The translations under genes were made by a program, and so were the position numbers. A DNA stretch of 16,059 nucleotides from Actinobacteria bacterium UBA2541 (GTDB lineage Bacteria > Actinomycetota > Actinomycetes > Nanopelagicales > Nanopelagicaceae): assembly GCA_002340925.1 (NCBI GenBank), contig DDMR01000074.1, positions 10,313-26,371 of the forward strand. The letters run 5' to 3'. Positions 6,809-14,555 of this stretch are shown piece after piece. Below the pieces are notes generated by a model. The model made no database searches and was not told the origin of the DNA. It was given only the letters and a program-made list of their open reading frames with translations. The stretch's first letter is position 1; each line of letters starts with the position of its first letter.

Positions 6809-7831
6809 ATGAATAAAAAGCATAAAGCGCTAGTTCCAGTCTTGGGTATGTCACTCATCCTGACTGGAGTAAGCGCTTCATTCATGGCTACATCAGCAAC
6901 AGCAGCTACAAAGTACAAGGTCACCTATATTCCTAAGAACTTGGGTAACCCATACTTTGACGCAATTGTTGGTGGCTTTAAGAAGGCCGGCAAAAAATTG
7001 GGAATGACCGTAAAGGTTGTAGCACCTGCTCAAGCTGGCGCCACTGATCAAATCCCATTTATTGAAGCTGCAATCCAACAGAGAGTTGATGCAATTGCAA
7101 TTTCTCCAAATGATGCAAACGCTCTATGTCCAACACTGAAGCGTGCAATGAAGGCTGGAATTGTTGTTCTTACCGTCAACGGTGATACAGCAGTTTCATG
7201 TCGTCAAGCATCAATCACACCAGTTGATTTCAGCGTTCTAGGAAAGTACCTAGTTGACCAAACAGCCAGCGTTATCGATGGCAAGGGTGACTGGGCGTTC
7301 CTATCAGCAACATCAACTGCGCCAGATCAGAATTCCTGGCTAGCAGGAGCTCAGGAGTACATCGATGGTGGCGGACAACCTGGCCTAAAGCTAGTTGACA
7401 CCGTTTACGGCGATGACGCTCCAGAAAAGAGTGCTACAGAAGCACAAGCACTCCTCGCTAAGTATCCAAACCTAAAGGCAATCAACGCACCAACAACTGT
7501 TGGTATCGCTGCTGCTGCACAAGTACTTTCAACCTCTCCTCTTAAGGGCAAGGTTCAAGTAACTGGTCTTGGAACTCCAAACCAAATGCGTCAATATATA
7601 AAGGATGGAACAGTTAAGTCATTTTCACTTTGGGATCCAGGACTACAGGGTCAAATTGCTGCAAATCTAATTGTTGACATCAAGACCAAAAACCTAAACC
7701 CTAAAAAGGGAACAAAGTTGAAGTACAAGGGAGTTGGTCCAGGAAAGTGGAAACTAGGTAAAGGTGCAGTAATCATTGCGGGACCACCGCAAGAATTTAA
7801 TGCAAAGAACATCGACAAGTTCGACTTCTAA
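6809..7831 (+). CDS. rhaS: rhamnose ABC transporter substrate-binding protein
   Basis: A 340-residue periplasmic-binding-protein-like receptor (Peripla_BP_4). The start MNKKHKALVPVLGMSL is chosen because GAGG lies 8 nt upstream and it gives a normal Sec signal: basic KKHK, a hydrophobic core to about residue 30, then an ATSATAAT cleavage region. An ATG 42 nt upstream lies inside a hairpin and would spoil the signal. The mature part has TYIPKNLGNPYFDA, AIAISPNDANALC, DTVYGDD, APTTVGIAAAA and VTGLGTPNQMRQY, which from memory are hallmarks of actinobacterial RhaS. Two cysteines (ALCPTL, VSCRQA) may form a disulfide. No lipobox cysteine is present; the nearest match is LTGV. Lysine is mostly AAG, suggesting high expression. 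It captures L-rhamnose outside the membrane. Confidence 0.87.
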   Translation: MNKKHKALVPVLGMSLILTGVSASFMATSATAATKYKVTYIPKNLGNPYFDAIVGGFKKAGKKLGMTVKVVAPAQAGATDQIPFIEAAIQQRVDAIAISPNDANALCPTLKRAMKAGIVVLTVNGDTAVSCRQASITPVDFSVLGKYLVDQTASVIDGKGDWAFLSATSTAPDQNSWLAGAQEYIDGGGQPGLKLVDTVYGDDAPEKSATEAQALLAKYPNLKAINAPTTVGIAAAAQVLSTSPLKGKVQVTGLGTPNQMRQYIKDGTVKSFSLWDPGLQGQIAANLIVDIKTKNLNPKKGTKLKYKGVGPGKWKLGKGAVIIAGPPQEFNAKNIDKFDF

Positions 7832-7857
7832 TAAGTAGATAAAGAGAGCAGCGCACA

Positions 7858-8544
7858 GTGTCAGTCAGAAAACTCAGCGATCAAATCGTTGAAGACATTC
7901 TTTCCCAGCTTGGCTCAGGCCAACTTGGTGAAGGGTCTACAGTCCCCTCTGAAATGGCACTGTGCGCTACTTATAACGTAACTCGTGGCGTAGTTCGCGA
8001 GGCAATAAGAAGTTTAGATGCCAAGGGATTTATCAAAGTCAGCCAAGGCATGGGCACAACAATTGCTCCAATGCACGAGTGGAATGTTTTAGATCCAATT
8101 TGGGTGGCCTTAAATTCAGATAGTTCATACTTTAATGACCTCCAAACAACACGTGAAATGTTCGAGCCAGAAATTGCAGCGCTTGCCGCTCGTAATGCAA
8201 CACCTGAAAACCTAAAAGAGTTACAAGATATTTTAGAAGAGCAGAAATTGTGCATCGGCGATGAGATCGATATCGCACACATAGATATTGCCTGGCATGC
8301 CGCGCTATCTCGCGCCACCCAGAACCCAATTCTTAATCAATTACATAATTCGATCGCCAATCTTGGAATTAAAGTCAGAATTGAAAATGCTAAGCGTCCA
8401 AATGCGGTCGAGCACGCAACTTATTGGCATGATGAAATCATGCGAGCAGTCATTTGTGGTGACTCTGATTTAGCTAAAGCAGCAATGCGGATGCATATGA
8501 ATCAGGTCCGCGCTGATCTTGAGATTGCACTGCAGACAACTTAA
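7858..8544 (+). CDS. GntR-family transcriptional regulator, FadR/FCD type
   Basis: A 228-residue regulator with a GTG start. The N-terminal winged helix-turn-helix covers about residues 5-70, with PSEMALCATYNVTRGVVREA (30-49) as the helix-turn-helix and GMGTTIAP as the wing. The C-terminal FCD ligand domain follows, with the usual metal-binding set visible: D143 and H147 (HIDIAWH), H191 (YWHDEI) and H213 (RMHMNQV). It lies 26 nt after rhaS in the same operon. FadR-type proteins bind sites of the form TNGTNNNACNA as dimers and usually release DNA on binding an acid or sugar-derived effector. The palindrome before rhaI and the weaker site before the importer operon fit that pattern, so it is the likely regulator of the locus. 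The effector (rhamnose, rhamnulose, a phosphate or lactate) is unknown. Confidence 0.88.
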   Translation: MSVRKLSDQIVEDILSQLGSGQLGEGSTVPSEMALCATYNVTRGVVREAIRSLDAKGFIKVSQGMGTTIAPMHEWNVLDPIWVALNSDSSYFNDLQTTREMFEPEIAALAARNATPENLKELQDILEEQKLCIGDEIDIAHIDIAWHAALSRATQNPILNQLHNSIANLGIKVRIENAKRPNAVEHATYWHDEIMRAVICGDSDLAKAAMRMHMNQVRADLEIALQTT

Positions 8545-8583
8545 GTAACTGATTTACAGAGACCGAGAGACCAGGAGCAAAAA

Positions 8584-9351
8584 ATGGAATACAAATTAAC
8601 GCTACTTTCAATGGGCGGCAGCGAAGTCCCCGGCCCAGAACTCTTTTGGATGGGGCAATGGGATAATTGGTTCCGCTTGCAGTTCCAAGTTGGACTTATC
8701 CAGGGAAATGGGATTACCGCCCTTGTTAACACCGGTCCAGCAAAAGATTTAGGGCCAATGAATGAAGGTTGGGTTGCCTTTCTTGGAGAACGCGTCAAGT
8801 TTGCTCGCCAAGAGGGCGAATACATTCTGGACCAACTTGCAAAACATAACGTTAAGCCAGAGGATGTCACTCATATTTTCTTGACTCCCCTACAGCTTTA
8901 CTCCGTAAGCAATGTTCTTGAATTCCCAAATGCCAAGATTCATATTTCAAAGCGGGGTTGGATTCATTTTCACACCACTCACAAGCACCCACATGATGGC
9001 CGCGACACAAGTATTCCACCACATATCCTGGCTGAACTTGTTGGCAAATCTTGGGATCGAGTTGTTCTACTTGAAGATGAAGAAACTATCGCACCAGGTC
9101 TTCGCACTTGGTGGTCCGGTGGCCATCACCGCGCATCAATCGCTGTCGAAGTTGACACAAAGGCCGGCACTGCAGTTTTGAGCGATACCTTCTTTGTAAT
9201 GGAGAACGTTGTAAACAATCATCCAATTGGTATAACTGAAAACATGTATGAATGCATGGATGCACATGCCAGAGCACTCAAATCTCCAATAGTTATCCCG
9301 CTATATGATCCAAAGAATTTTGACCGCTTCAAGAATGGTGTCGTAGCGTGA
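8584..9351 (+). CDS. metallo-beta-lactamase-fold protein lacking metal ligands
   Basis: A 255-residue protein of the MBL-fold hydrolase type (AHL-lactonase-like size and order), with AGGAG 6 nt before its ATG. The fold is recognisable from VTHIFLT (95-101) leading into the metal loop, EFPNAKIHISKRGW (113-126), APGLRTWWSGGHH (170-182) and AVLSDTFF (197-204). The zinc motif HxHxDH that should follow LT reads PLQLYS (102-107), so both first-site His residues, the Asp and the last His are gone. H181 and D201 remain at the expected later positions, and the last His position is Tyr241. Classical zinc hydrolysis is therefore unlikely. It is the first of three coupled genes after the regulator; its stop overlaps the next start (GTGA). 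It could be a pseudoenzyme, a binding protein, or an enzyme using another mechanism. Confidence 0.8.
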   Translation: MEYKLTLLSMGGSEVPGPELFWMGQWDNWFRLQFQVGLIQGNGITALVNTGPAKDLGPMNEGWVAFLGERVKFARQEGEYILDQLAKHNVKPEDVTHIFLTPLQLYSVSNVLEFPNAKIHISKRGWIHFHTTHKHPHDGRDTSIPPHILAELVGKSWDRVVLLEDEETIAPGLRTWWSGGHHRASIAVEVDTKAGTAVLSDTFFVMENVVNNHPIGITENMYECMDAHARALKSPIVIPLYDPKNFDRFKNGVVA

Positions 9352-10130
9352 GAGAGAAGTCATTTGCTGCAAAGGGCGATGCGGTAATTGTTACAGGTGC
9401 CGCTGGCGGAATCGGTGCTGCAACTGTAGAAAACTTGGTGAATCAAGGAATTTTTGTTTTCGCTGTCGATAGGAATGCAGAGGCACTTACAAAAATCCTG
9501 GCATCAATCGACCCCAAAGGTGCGCTCACTCAAGCGATTGCCATCGACGTTACTAGCGAGAAGGAGTGTCAGGAAGTTTGTGGGATTGCAAAGAAGAAGG
9601 GCATTCGTGTCAAAGGTCTGGTAAACAACGCTGCTGTCGGTGCCTTCAATATGAGTGTAGAAAGCACAAGCTTTGAAGATTGGCAGCGAATTATCTCGAT
9701 TAACCTAACTAGCCTTTATTTGATGGCCAAATATGCCCTGCCACTAATTCGCAGTGCTGGTGGCGGCGCAGTAGTAAACATTTCATCTATCCATGCTTAC
9801 GCAACATCTACGGGTGTTGCACCATATGCAGCCGCAAAGGGTGGCGTTCTAACTCTTACAAAAACTATGGCACTAGATCTTGCGCCAGACAATATTCGAG
9901 TTGTCTGCATAATTCCGGGTGCTACTGATACTCCGATGCTACGTCAGCACGCAGAACGTGAAGGAAAGACTTTAGCTGAATTAGGTTTCCCATCAAGTGA
10001 AAATGCAATTGGCCGAATTGCCCAACCAGAGGAAGTTGCCGATGTAATTGCATTTGCCCTTTCCAGAGGTGCGAGTTTTATTACTGGTTCATCACTAATT
10101 CCTGATGGTGGAATTCTTGCCAAGTTCTAA
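9348..10130 (+). CDS. short-chain dehydrogenase/reductase (SDR)
   Basis: A 260-residue classical SDR with a GTG start overlapping the previous stop by 4 nt. The cofactor motif TGAAGGIG is at 16-23, an Asp at 41 (AVDRNAE) suggests NAD(H), NNAA is at 93-96, and the catalytic set is N119, S147 (NISSIHAY), Y160 and K164 (PYAAAKGG). PGATDTPM (190-197) forms the substrate loop entrance. All catalytic residues are intact, so an active oxidoreductase is expected. SDRs in deoxysugar loci include sugar 1-dehydrogenases (L-rhamnose or L-fucose dehydrogenase) and lactaldehyde or 2-keto-sugar-acid dehydrogenases, but this gene's substrate cannot be read from the sequence. Its 3' end overlaps the following MDR gene by 26 nt, giving one translation unit. 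Confidence 0.85.
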   Translation: MREKSFAAKGDAVIVTGAAGGIGAATVENLVNQGIFVFAVDRNAEALTKILASIDPKGALTQAIAIDVTSEKECQEVCGIAKKKGIRVKGLVNNAAVGAFNMSVESTSFEDWQRIISINLTSLYLMAKYALPLIRSAGGGAVVNISSIHAYATSTGVAPYAAAKGGVLTLTKTMALDLAPDNIRVVCIIPGATDTPMLRQHAEREGKTLAELGFPSSENAIGRIAQPEEVADVIAFALSRGASFITGSSLIPDGGILAKF

Positions 10131-11127
10131 AGCTGTAATAACAACTTCGGCGAACAAATCTGCGCTTGCAACTGTTTCGATTCCTGAGCTAGGCGATAAG
10201 CAAGTTGCAATTAAAACTATTTGTTCAGGAGTCAGCACTGGCACTGATAAGTGGGTAATCTCGGGCCGTTTCGAATGGGGAAATTTTGGATTTCCATTAG
10301 TGCCTGGATATCAACGAAGTGGAATTGTCGAGGCCATCGGATCTAAAGTTACAAATGTAAAGGTAGGACAACAAGTGTTCGCAACTGCCAGCATCAATTA
10401 TTCAGATGCGACTGCGGGCTGGGGCGCACATACTAGTTTTGGAATCTGCGAAGATTTCGAAGTCTTCGATGCGACAGGTATCCCCGCAGCGCGTTCGGCA
10501 TTTGGGGTTGTTGCGCAGGTGGGATTTAACGCAGCATCAAGAATCATTGGCAAGGCTGGAGATCGAGTTCTGGTAATTGGAGATGGTGTAATCGGCGCAA
10601 GCGGCGCACTTAGTGCAAAGGCACGTGGTTTCGAACCACTTCTACTTGGACGCCATGACTCAAGATTAGAGAAGATAAGTTCACTAGGAATTCAAACCGC
10701 AAATTCAAATACCGTTACCCAGAAAGCGCTCTCTGACTTTGCGCCAATCGCGGTAATTGACACAGTTCAAAGTCCAGAGGCTTTTGAACTTTACTATCGC
10801 GCCCTTCCTGCAACCTGGGCGGCTGAAATCTTTGGTAACTCACGAATCGGTATCGGTCAGATTATTTTCAGTGGTCACACTCCTGATGGTGCCAATACCT
10901 GGGCCGATATGGCACATTTACAGAAGCAAGAATTAACAGTGCACTTTGTTTCAGGTTGGGTGGCGAGTCGACTTGTTCAAACATTAGAGTTAATGAAGTC
11001 AGATGCTCTCAGCTTAGAGAAAATTGCTACTGAATATTCGGCGGATGATGCGAGTATCGAGAAGTTATTTAGCAATATCGCGGCCGGTAAAAATCCTGAT
11101 ATCGCCGCTTATATTAATTGGGCGTAA
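10105..11127 (+). CDS. medium-chain dehydrogenase without zinc ligands
   Basis: A 340-residue MDR-superfamily oxidoreductase. The GroES-like N-terminal part has CSGVSTGTD (40-48) and PGYQRSG (67-73) where zinc enzymes have CGxCGTD and GHE, so catalytic-zinc Cys and His are absent. This pattern recalls the BchC-like or threonine-dehydrogenase-like non-zinc branch. The coenzyme loop is GDGVIG at 159-164 (LVIGDGVIGASG). It is probably an NAD(P)-dependent reductase or dehydrogenase of unknown substrate. The ATG used overlaps the SDR by 26 nt and has no obvious ribosome site; a TTG at 10117 (MPSSKAV) has GGTGG five bases before it and may be the true start. It ends the plus operon and overlaps the last 14 bases of rhaB on the other strand. 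Confidence 0.8.
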   Translation: MVEFLPSSKAVITTSANKSALATVSIPELGDKQVAIKTICSGVSTGTDKWVISGRFEWGNFGFPLVPGYQRSGIVEAIGSKVTNVKVGQQVFATASINYSDATAGWGAHTSFGICEDFEVFDATGIPAARSAFGVVAQVGFNAASRIIGKAGDRVLVIGDGVIGASGALSAKARGFEPLLLGRHDSRLEKISSLGIQTANSNTVTQKALSDFAPIAVIDTVQSPEAFELYYRALPATWAAEIFGNSRIGIGQIIFSGHTPDGANTWADMAHLQKQELTVHFVSGWVASRLVQTLELMKSDALSLEKIATEYSADDASIEKLFSNIAAGKNPDIAAYINWA

Positions 11128-12514
11128 ATTCTTCGCTGATAAAGCTCTTACCGATTAGAGCTCTTGCTGCCGACAGAGTTGGAACAACACCGGCGCTGAG
11201 TGCTTGGACCGCAATGTTTCCAAATAGCGTTGATTCAACTGGACCAGTCTTAACCTTTACGCCACAAGCGCTAGCCGTCAATTGATTTAGTAGCGAAATC
11301 TGTGATCCACCACCAAGAATATGAATAGTCGAAATTTTCTTTCCAGTAACTTCCTCAATTTCTGAAATAGTTTTCTGGTAGGCCGCAGCTAAGCTTCGCA
11401 AAATACAAATTGTGAATTCACCCTTAGTCCGCGGTGGATTAATACTCTTTTCAACACAATAGGCAACGATGCGTTCTGGCATCTTGCCAGGTGATCGAAA
11501 TCTTGGATCATTTGGGTCTATCAGTGAATTGAAGTTTAGGCTTCTGCTGGCCTCATCAACCAACTGCGGAATTGTCCACTCTTCATTTGAAGCTCGCCAA
11601 GTTCTTCGGCACTCTTCTAGCAACCACATTCCTGTTACATTTTTCAATATACGCACTGTGTTGGCCGCACCAAGTTCATTTGTTAGATTTGCAGCCAGCG
11701 CCTGCTTAGAAGTCACTGGAACATCACTTTCAATTCCGACTAGCGACCAGGTTCCACTTGATATGTAAGCCTCGGAATCTCGATCGCCAAATGGAATTCC
11801 AGCGACCGCACTAGCAGTGTCATGAGACGCTGTTGCAACAACCTTTATTCCATCAAGTGCCCCGAAGCCCGTAATTGTTCCAATCTCGGCACCAGGCTCG
11901 TGCAATTCTGTAAAAATCTCAGCTCGCAGTCCAGCTAACTGAATTAATGGAAAATCCCAATTTCGTTTCTTCACATCCAATAACTGAGTCGTAGATGCAT
12001 TTGTAACTTCGGTGGAAATCTTTCCGGTGAGTTCAGCATTTAAAAGATCAGGGATCAACAAGAACTTACTTGCTGCTTTATAAGACTCATCGTTCTTAGC
12101 AGACACCAATTGATACAAGGTATTGAAGTTCAAGAATTGAATTCCCGTGTCTTGATAGATGCGCTCTTCTCCCAAACGTGAGACGAGCTCTTCAAAGGCC
12201 GGAAATGTTCTAGGGTCTCGATAAGAATGGACCTTGGAAATTAAATTGTCCTTGCTATCCAACAATCCATAATCGACTGCCCAAGAATCAATCGCTAGAG
12301 ATACTGGTGGTCCTTGCACTAAGCACTTTTCAATTCCGATTATTACTTGCTCAGTTATTAGCTTCCAATCCCACAGAATTGCTCCATCTTTATCCTCAAA
12401 GATTTCATGAGCAAAGCGATGCACGATTTCTAACTCGATTTTCTCTGCTGTTACTCGGCCAATTGCTACTCGGCCACTAGTTGCACCTAGATCAACTGCG
12501 ATGAAATTAGCCAC
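11114..12514 (-). CDS. rhaB: L-rhamnulokinase
   Basis: A 466-residue FGGY-family sugar kinase, normal in length for RhaB; it converts L-rhamnulose plus ATP to L-rhamnulose 1-phosphate in the cytoplasm. Motifs: N-terminal phosphate loop VDLGATSGR (7-15), sugar-binding DSWAVDYG (76-83), DTGIQFLNFNTLYQL (122-136, typical of rhamnulokinases), catalytic Asp232 in TASHDTASAV, the phosphate motif YISSGTWSLVG (250-260), and adenine-site HILGGGSQ (398-405). The start is GTG, with AAGG 5 nt before it and only 2 nt after the stop of rhaEW. It is the last gene of the leftward rhaI-rhaEW-rhaB operon. The context of isomerase and aldolase supports rhamnulose over fuculose or xylulose as substrate. Confidence 0.93.
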   Translation of the reverse strand: MANFIAVDLGATSGRVAIGRVTAEKIELEIVHRFAHEIFEDKDGAILWDWKLITEQVIIGIEKCLVQGPPVSLAIDSWAVDYGLLDSKDNLISKVHSYRDPRTFPAFEELVSRLGEERIYQDTGIQFLNFNTLYQLVSAKNDESYKAASKFLLIPDLLNAELTGKISTEVTNASTTQLLDVKKRNWDFPLIQLAGLRAEIFTELHEPGAEIGTITGFGALDGIKVVATASHDTASAVAGIPFGDRDSEAYISSGTWSLVGIESDVPVTSKQALAANLTNELGAANTVRILKNVTGMWLLEECRRTWRASNEEWTIPQLVDEASRSLNFNSLIDPNDPRFRSPGKMPERIVAYCVEKSINPPRTKGEFTICILRSLAAAYQKTISEIEEVTGKKISTIHILGGGSQISLLNQLTASACGVKVKTGPVESTLFGNIAVQALSAGVVPTLSAARALIGKSFISEEFTPN

Positions 12515-12516
12515 GA

Positions 12517-14553
12517 CTACCTTAAGAATGCAGCAGCGACTCCACCATCAACCGGAATATGTAATCCAGTTGTTAGTGGCAGATCAGATGCGCAGAGAAC
12601 AAATACGGCTGCTGCTATGTGATCTGGAAGAACTTCTTTCTTCAAGATTGTGCGTTGGGCGTAATACTCGCCTAACTTCTCCTCTTCAATACCATAAACC
12701 GCTGCACGTTGAGCGCCCCAACCACTTGCAAAGATTCCAGATCCTTTAACTACGCCATCTGGGTTTACACCATTTACTCGAATTCCATATGCGCCGAGCT
12801 CTGCAGCAAGCAACCGAACTTGATGTGCCTGGTCGGCTTTAGTAGATCCGTAAGCAACATTATTTGGCCCTGCAAAAACTGAATTCTTTGATGAGATATA
12901 AATGATGTCACCACCCATTTGAGCAGCAATCATTGCTTTCGCACTCTCTCTTGAAACTAAGAATGAACCTCGCGCCATTACATCGTGCTGGACATCCCAA
13001 TCCTGCGCCGTTGTTTCAATCAGTGGCTTACTAATTGAAAGACCAGCATTGTTCACAACTAAATCAATGCCACCAAAGGCAAGAACACCGGCATCAATAG
13101 CAGCACTAACTTGTGCTTCATCTGTCACATCAACCGCAACTGCAATAGCTTTATCTGGGCCACCAAGTTCGGTCGCAACACTTTGTGCGGATGTTAAATC
13201 CCGGTCAGCAATAATTACGCAGGCACCTTCAGCGCCTAGTCGAATAGCTGTAGCCTTTCCGATTCCAGATCCCCCACCCGTTACCAATGCGATTCGCCCT
13301 TGAAGTGGCTTTGGCTTTGGCATCCTACGTAGCTTTGCCTCTTCGAGTTCCCAATATTCGATATTGAACTTCTCTGATTCTGAAATTGGCGAATAGGTTG
13401 AGATGGCTTCGGCGCCGCGCATTACATTGATTGCATTTATATAAAACTCACCAGCTACTCGAGCTGTTTGCTTATCTTTGCCATAACTAAACATTCCGAC
13501 GCCAGGCACCAAAATGATTAGTGGATCTGCGCCTCGAATCGCTGGCGAATTTTTAGTTGCATACTTGTTGTAGTAAGCAGTGTATTTGGCACGATATTCG
13601 ACATGTAATTCATTGGCTCTGGTGATGATTTTTTCAACTTCGGTATTTGAATCTAAATCAATTACGAGTGGTGAGATTTTGGTGCGTAAGAAATGATCTG
13701 GGCAGGAAGTGCCCTTTGCCGCAAGCTCTTCTAATTTTTCACTATTTAAGAAATCTAAAACCGCATCTGAGTCATTGAAGTGGCCAACCATGCGATTGTC
13801 TTTTGATGCAATGCCACGAAGCGTCGGTGCGAGTTTTGCAGCCTTCACTTGACGATCCGCCTTTGCGAGTGGATTGCGCCCAGCAACAACTTTTCCGAAG
13901 GGATCTTTCTTTCCAGTTTCTGCTATAAATTTTTCGGCTTTCAAGATTGCTGCCACCGAACGCTCTTCGCACTCTTTGCTTGTGGCACCCCAGGTTGTTA
14001 AGCCATGCCCGCCCAATACGCAACCGTGTGCTTTGGGATTCTCCTTAGCAATTTTTGAAATATCTAATCCGAGTTCAAATCCTGGACGTCGCCAGTCAAC
14101 CCAGAGAATTTCATCGCCAAAACACTTCTTAGTTAATTCGCGACCAGCTTTTGATGTGGCGAGGGCAATAATTGAATCTGGATGTAGGTGATCAACATGA
14201 TCTTGATCAACTAGACCATGCATTGCGGTGTCGATACTTGGAGCCGCACCGCCCTTACCAAATGCACAGAAATCAAAGAGGTGAACCATTTCATCTTCAT
14301 GATCTAAGCCGCGATACACCGCAGTCATTCCACGAAGTCGATCTAGATAAAGAGTTGCTAGACCCTTCTCAGTTAAAGTTCCAAGATCTCCGCCAGAGCC
14401 CTTTACATAAAGGACTTCAACTTGAGCACCAGTTAATGGATCAGTTGCGCTGCCCTTTGCTGAGGTATTTCCACCGGCGTAATTTGTGAACTTCGGATTT
14501 GAACCTAAGCGATTACTGCGTTCAAGTAAATCTTTAACAACTTTGTCAGTCAA
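12517..14553 (-). CDS. rhaEW: bifunctional rhamnulose-1-phosphate aldolase / lactaldehyde dehydrogenase
   Basis: A fusion of about 680 residues. Numbered from the GTG at 14568, the N-terminal class II aldolase domain (about 1-390) has NYAGGNTSAKG (29-39), the metal-binding HVDHLHP (124-130) and GGHGLTTWG (186-194). The C-terminal SDR domain (about 423-683) has TGGGSGIG (430-437), NNAG (506-509), and S559/S560, Y573 and K577. The first half splits L-rhamnulose 1-phosphate to DHAP and L-lactaldehyde; the second oxidises lactaldehyde to L-lactate with NAD. This is the known RhaEW architecture (often annotated as RhaD aldolase/SDR). I prefer a TTG start at 14553, two bases after the rhaI stop; the GTG at 14568 overlaps rhaI by 13 nt and adds five residues. 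Confidence 0.93.
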   Translation of the reverse strand: MTDKVVKDLLERSNRLGSNPKFTNYAGGNTSAKGSATDPLTGAQVEVLYVKGSGGDLGTLTEKGLATLYLDRLRGMTAVYRGLDHEDEMVHLFDFCAFGKGGAAPSIDTAMHGLVDQDHVDHLHPDSIIALATSKAGRELTKKCFGDEILWVDWRRPGFELGLDISKIAKENPKAHGCVLGGHGLTTWGATSKECEERSVAAILKAEKFIAETGKKDPFGKVVAGRNPLAKADRQVKAAKLAPTLRGIASKDNRMVGHFNDSDAVLDFLNSEKLEELAAKGTSCPDHFLRTKISPLVIDLDSNTEVEKIITRANELHVEYRAKYTAYYNKYATKNSPAIRGADPLIILVPGVGMFSYGKDKQTARVAGEFYINAINVMRGAEAISTYSPISESEKFNIEYWELEEAKLRRMPKPKPLQGRIALVTGGGSGIGKATAIRLGAEGACVIIADRDLTSAQSVATELGGPDKAIAVAVDVTDEAQVSAAIDAGVLAFGGIDLVVNNAGLSISKPLIETTAQDWDVQHDVMARGSFLVSRESAKAMIAAQMGGDIIYISSKNSVFAGPNNVAYGSTKADQAHQVRLLAAELGAYGIRVNGVNPDGVVKGSGIFASGWGAQRAAVYGIEEEKLGEYYAQRTILKKEVLPDHIAAAVFVLCASDLPLTTGLHIPVDGGVAAAFLR

Positions 14554-14555
14554 GA

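Noticed and set aside
8535..8542. GACAACTT, an exact half of the rhaI operator, at the end of the GntR gene
   Set aside because: The other half is absent at the right spacing, and the bases encode the last residues and stop of the regulator; an 8-mer match is likely chance.
11143..11162. Possible terminator hairpin AGCTCT/AGAGCT just past the MDR gene
   Set aside because: The stem is only 6 bp with an 8-nt loop and no T-run, and it lies inside rhaB coding sequence.
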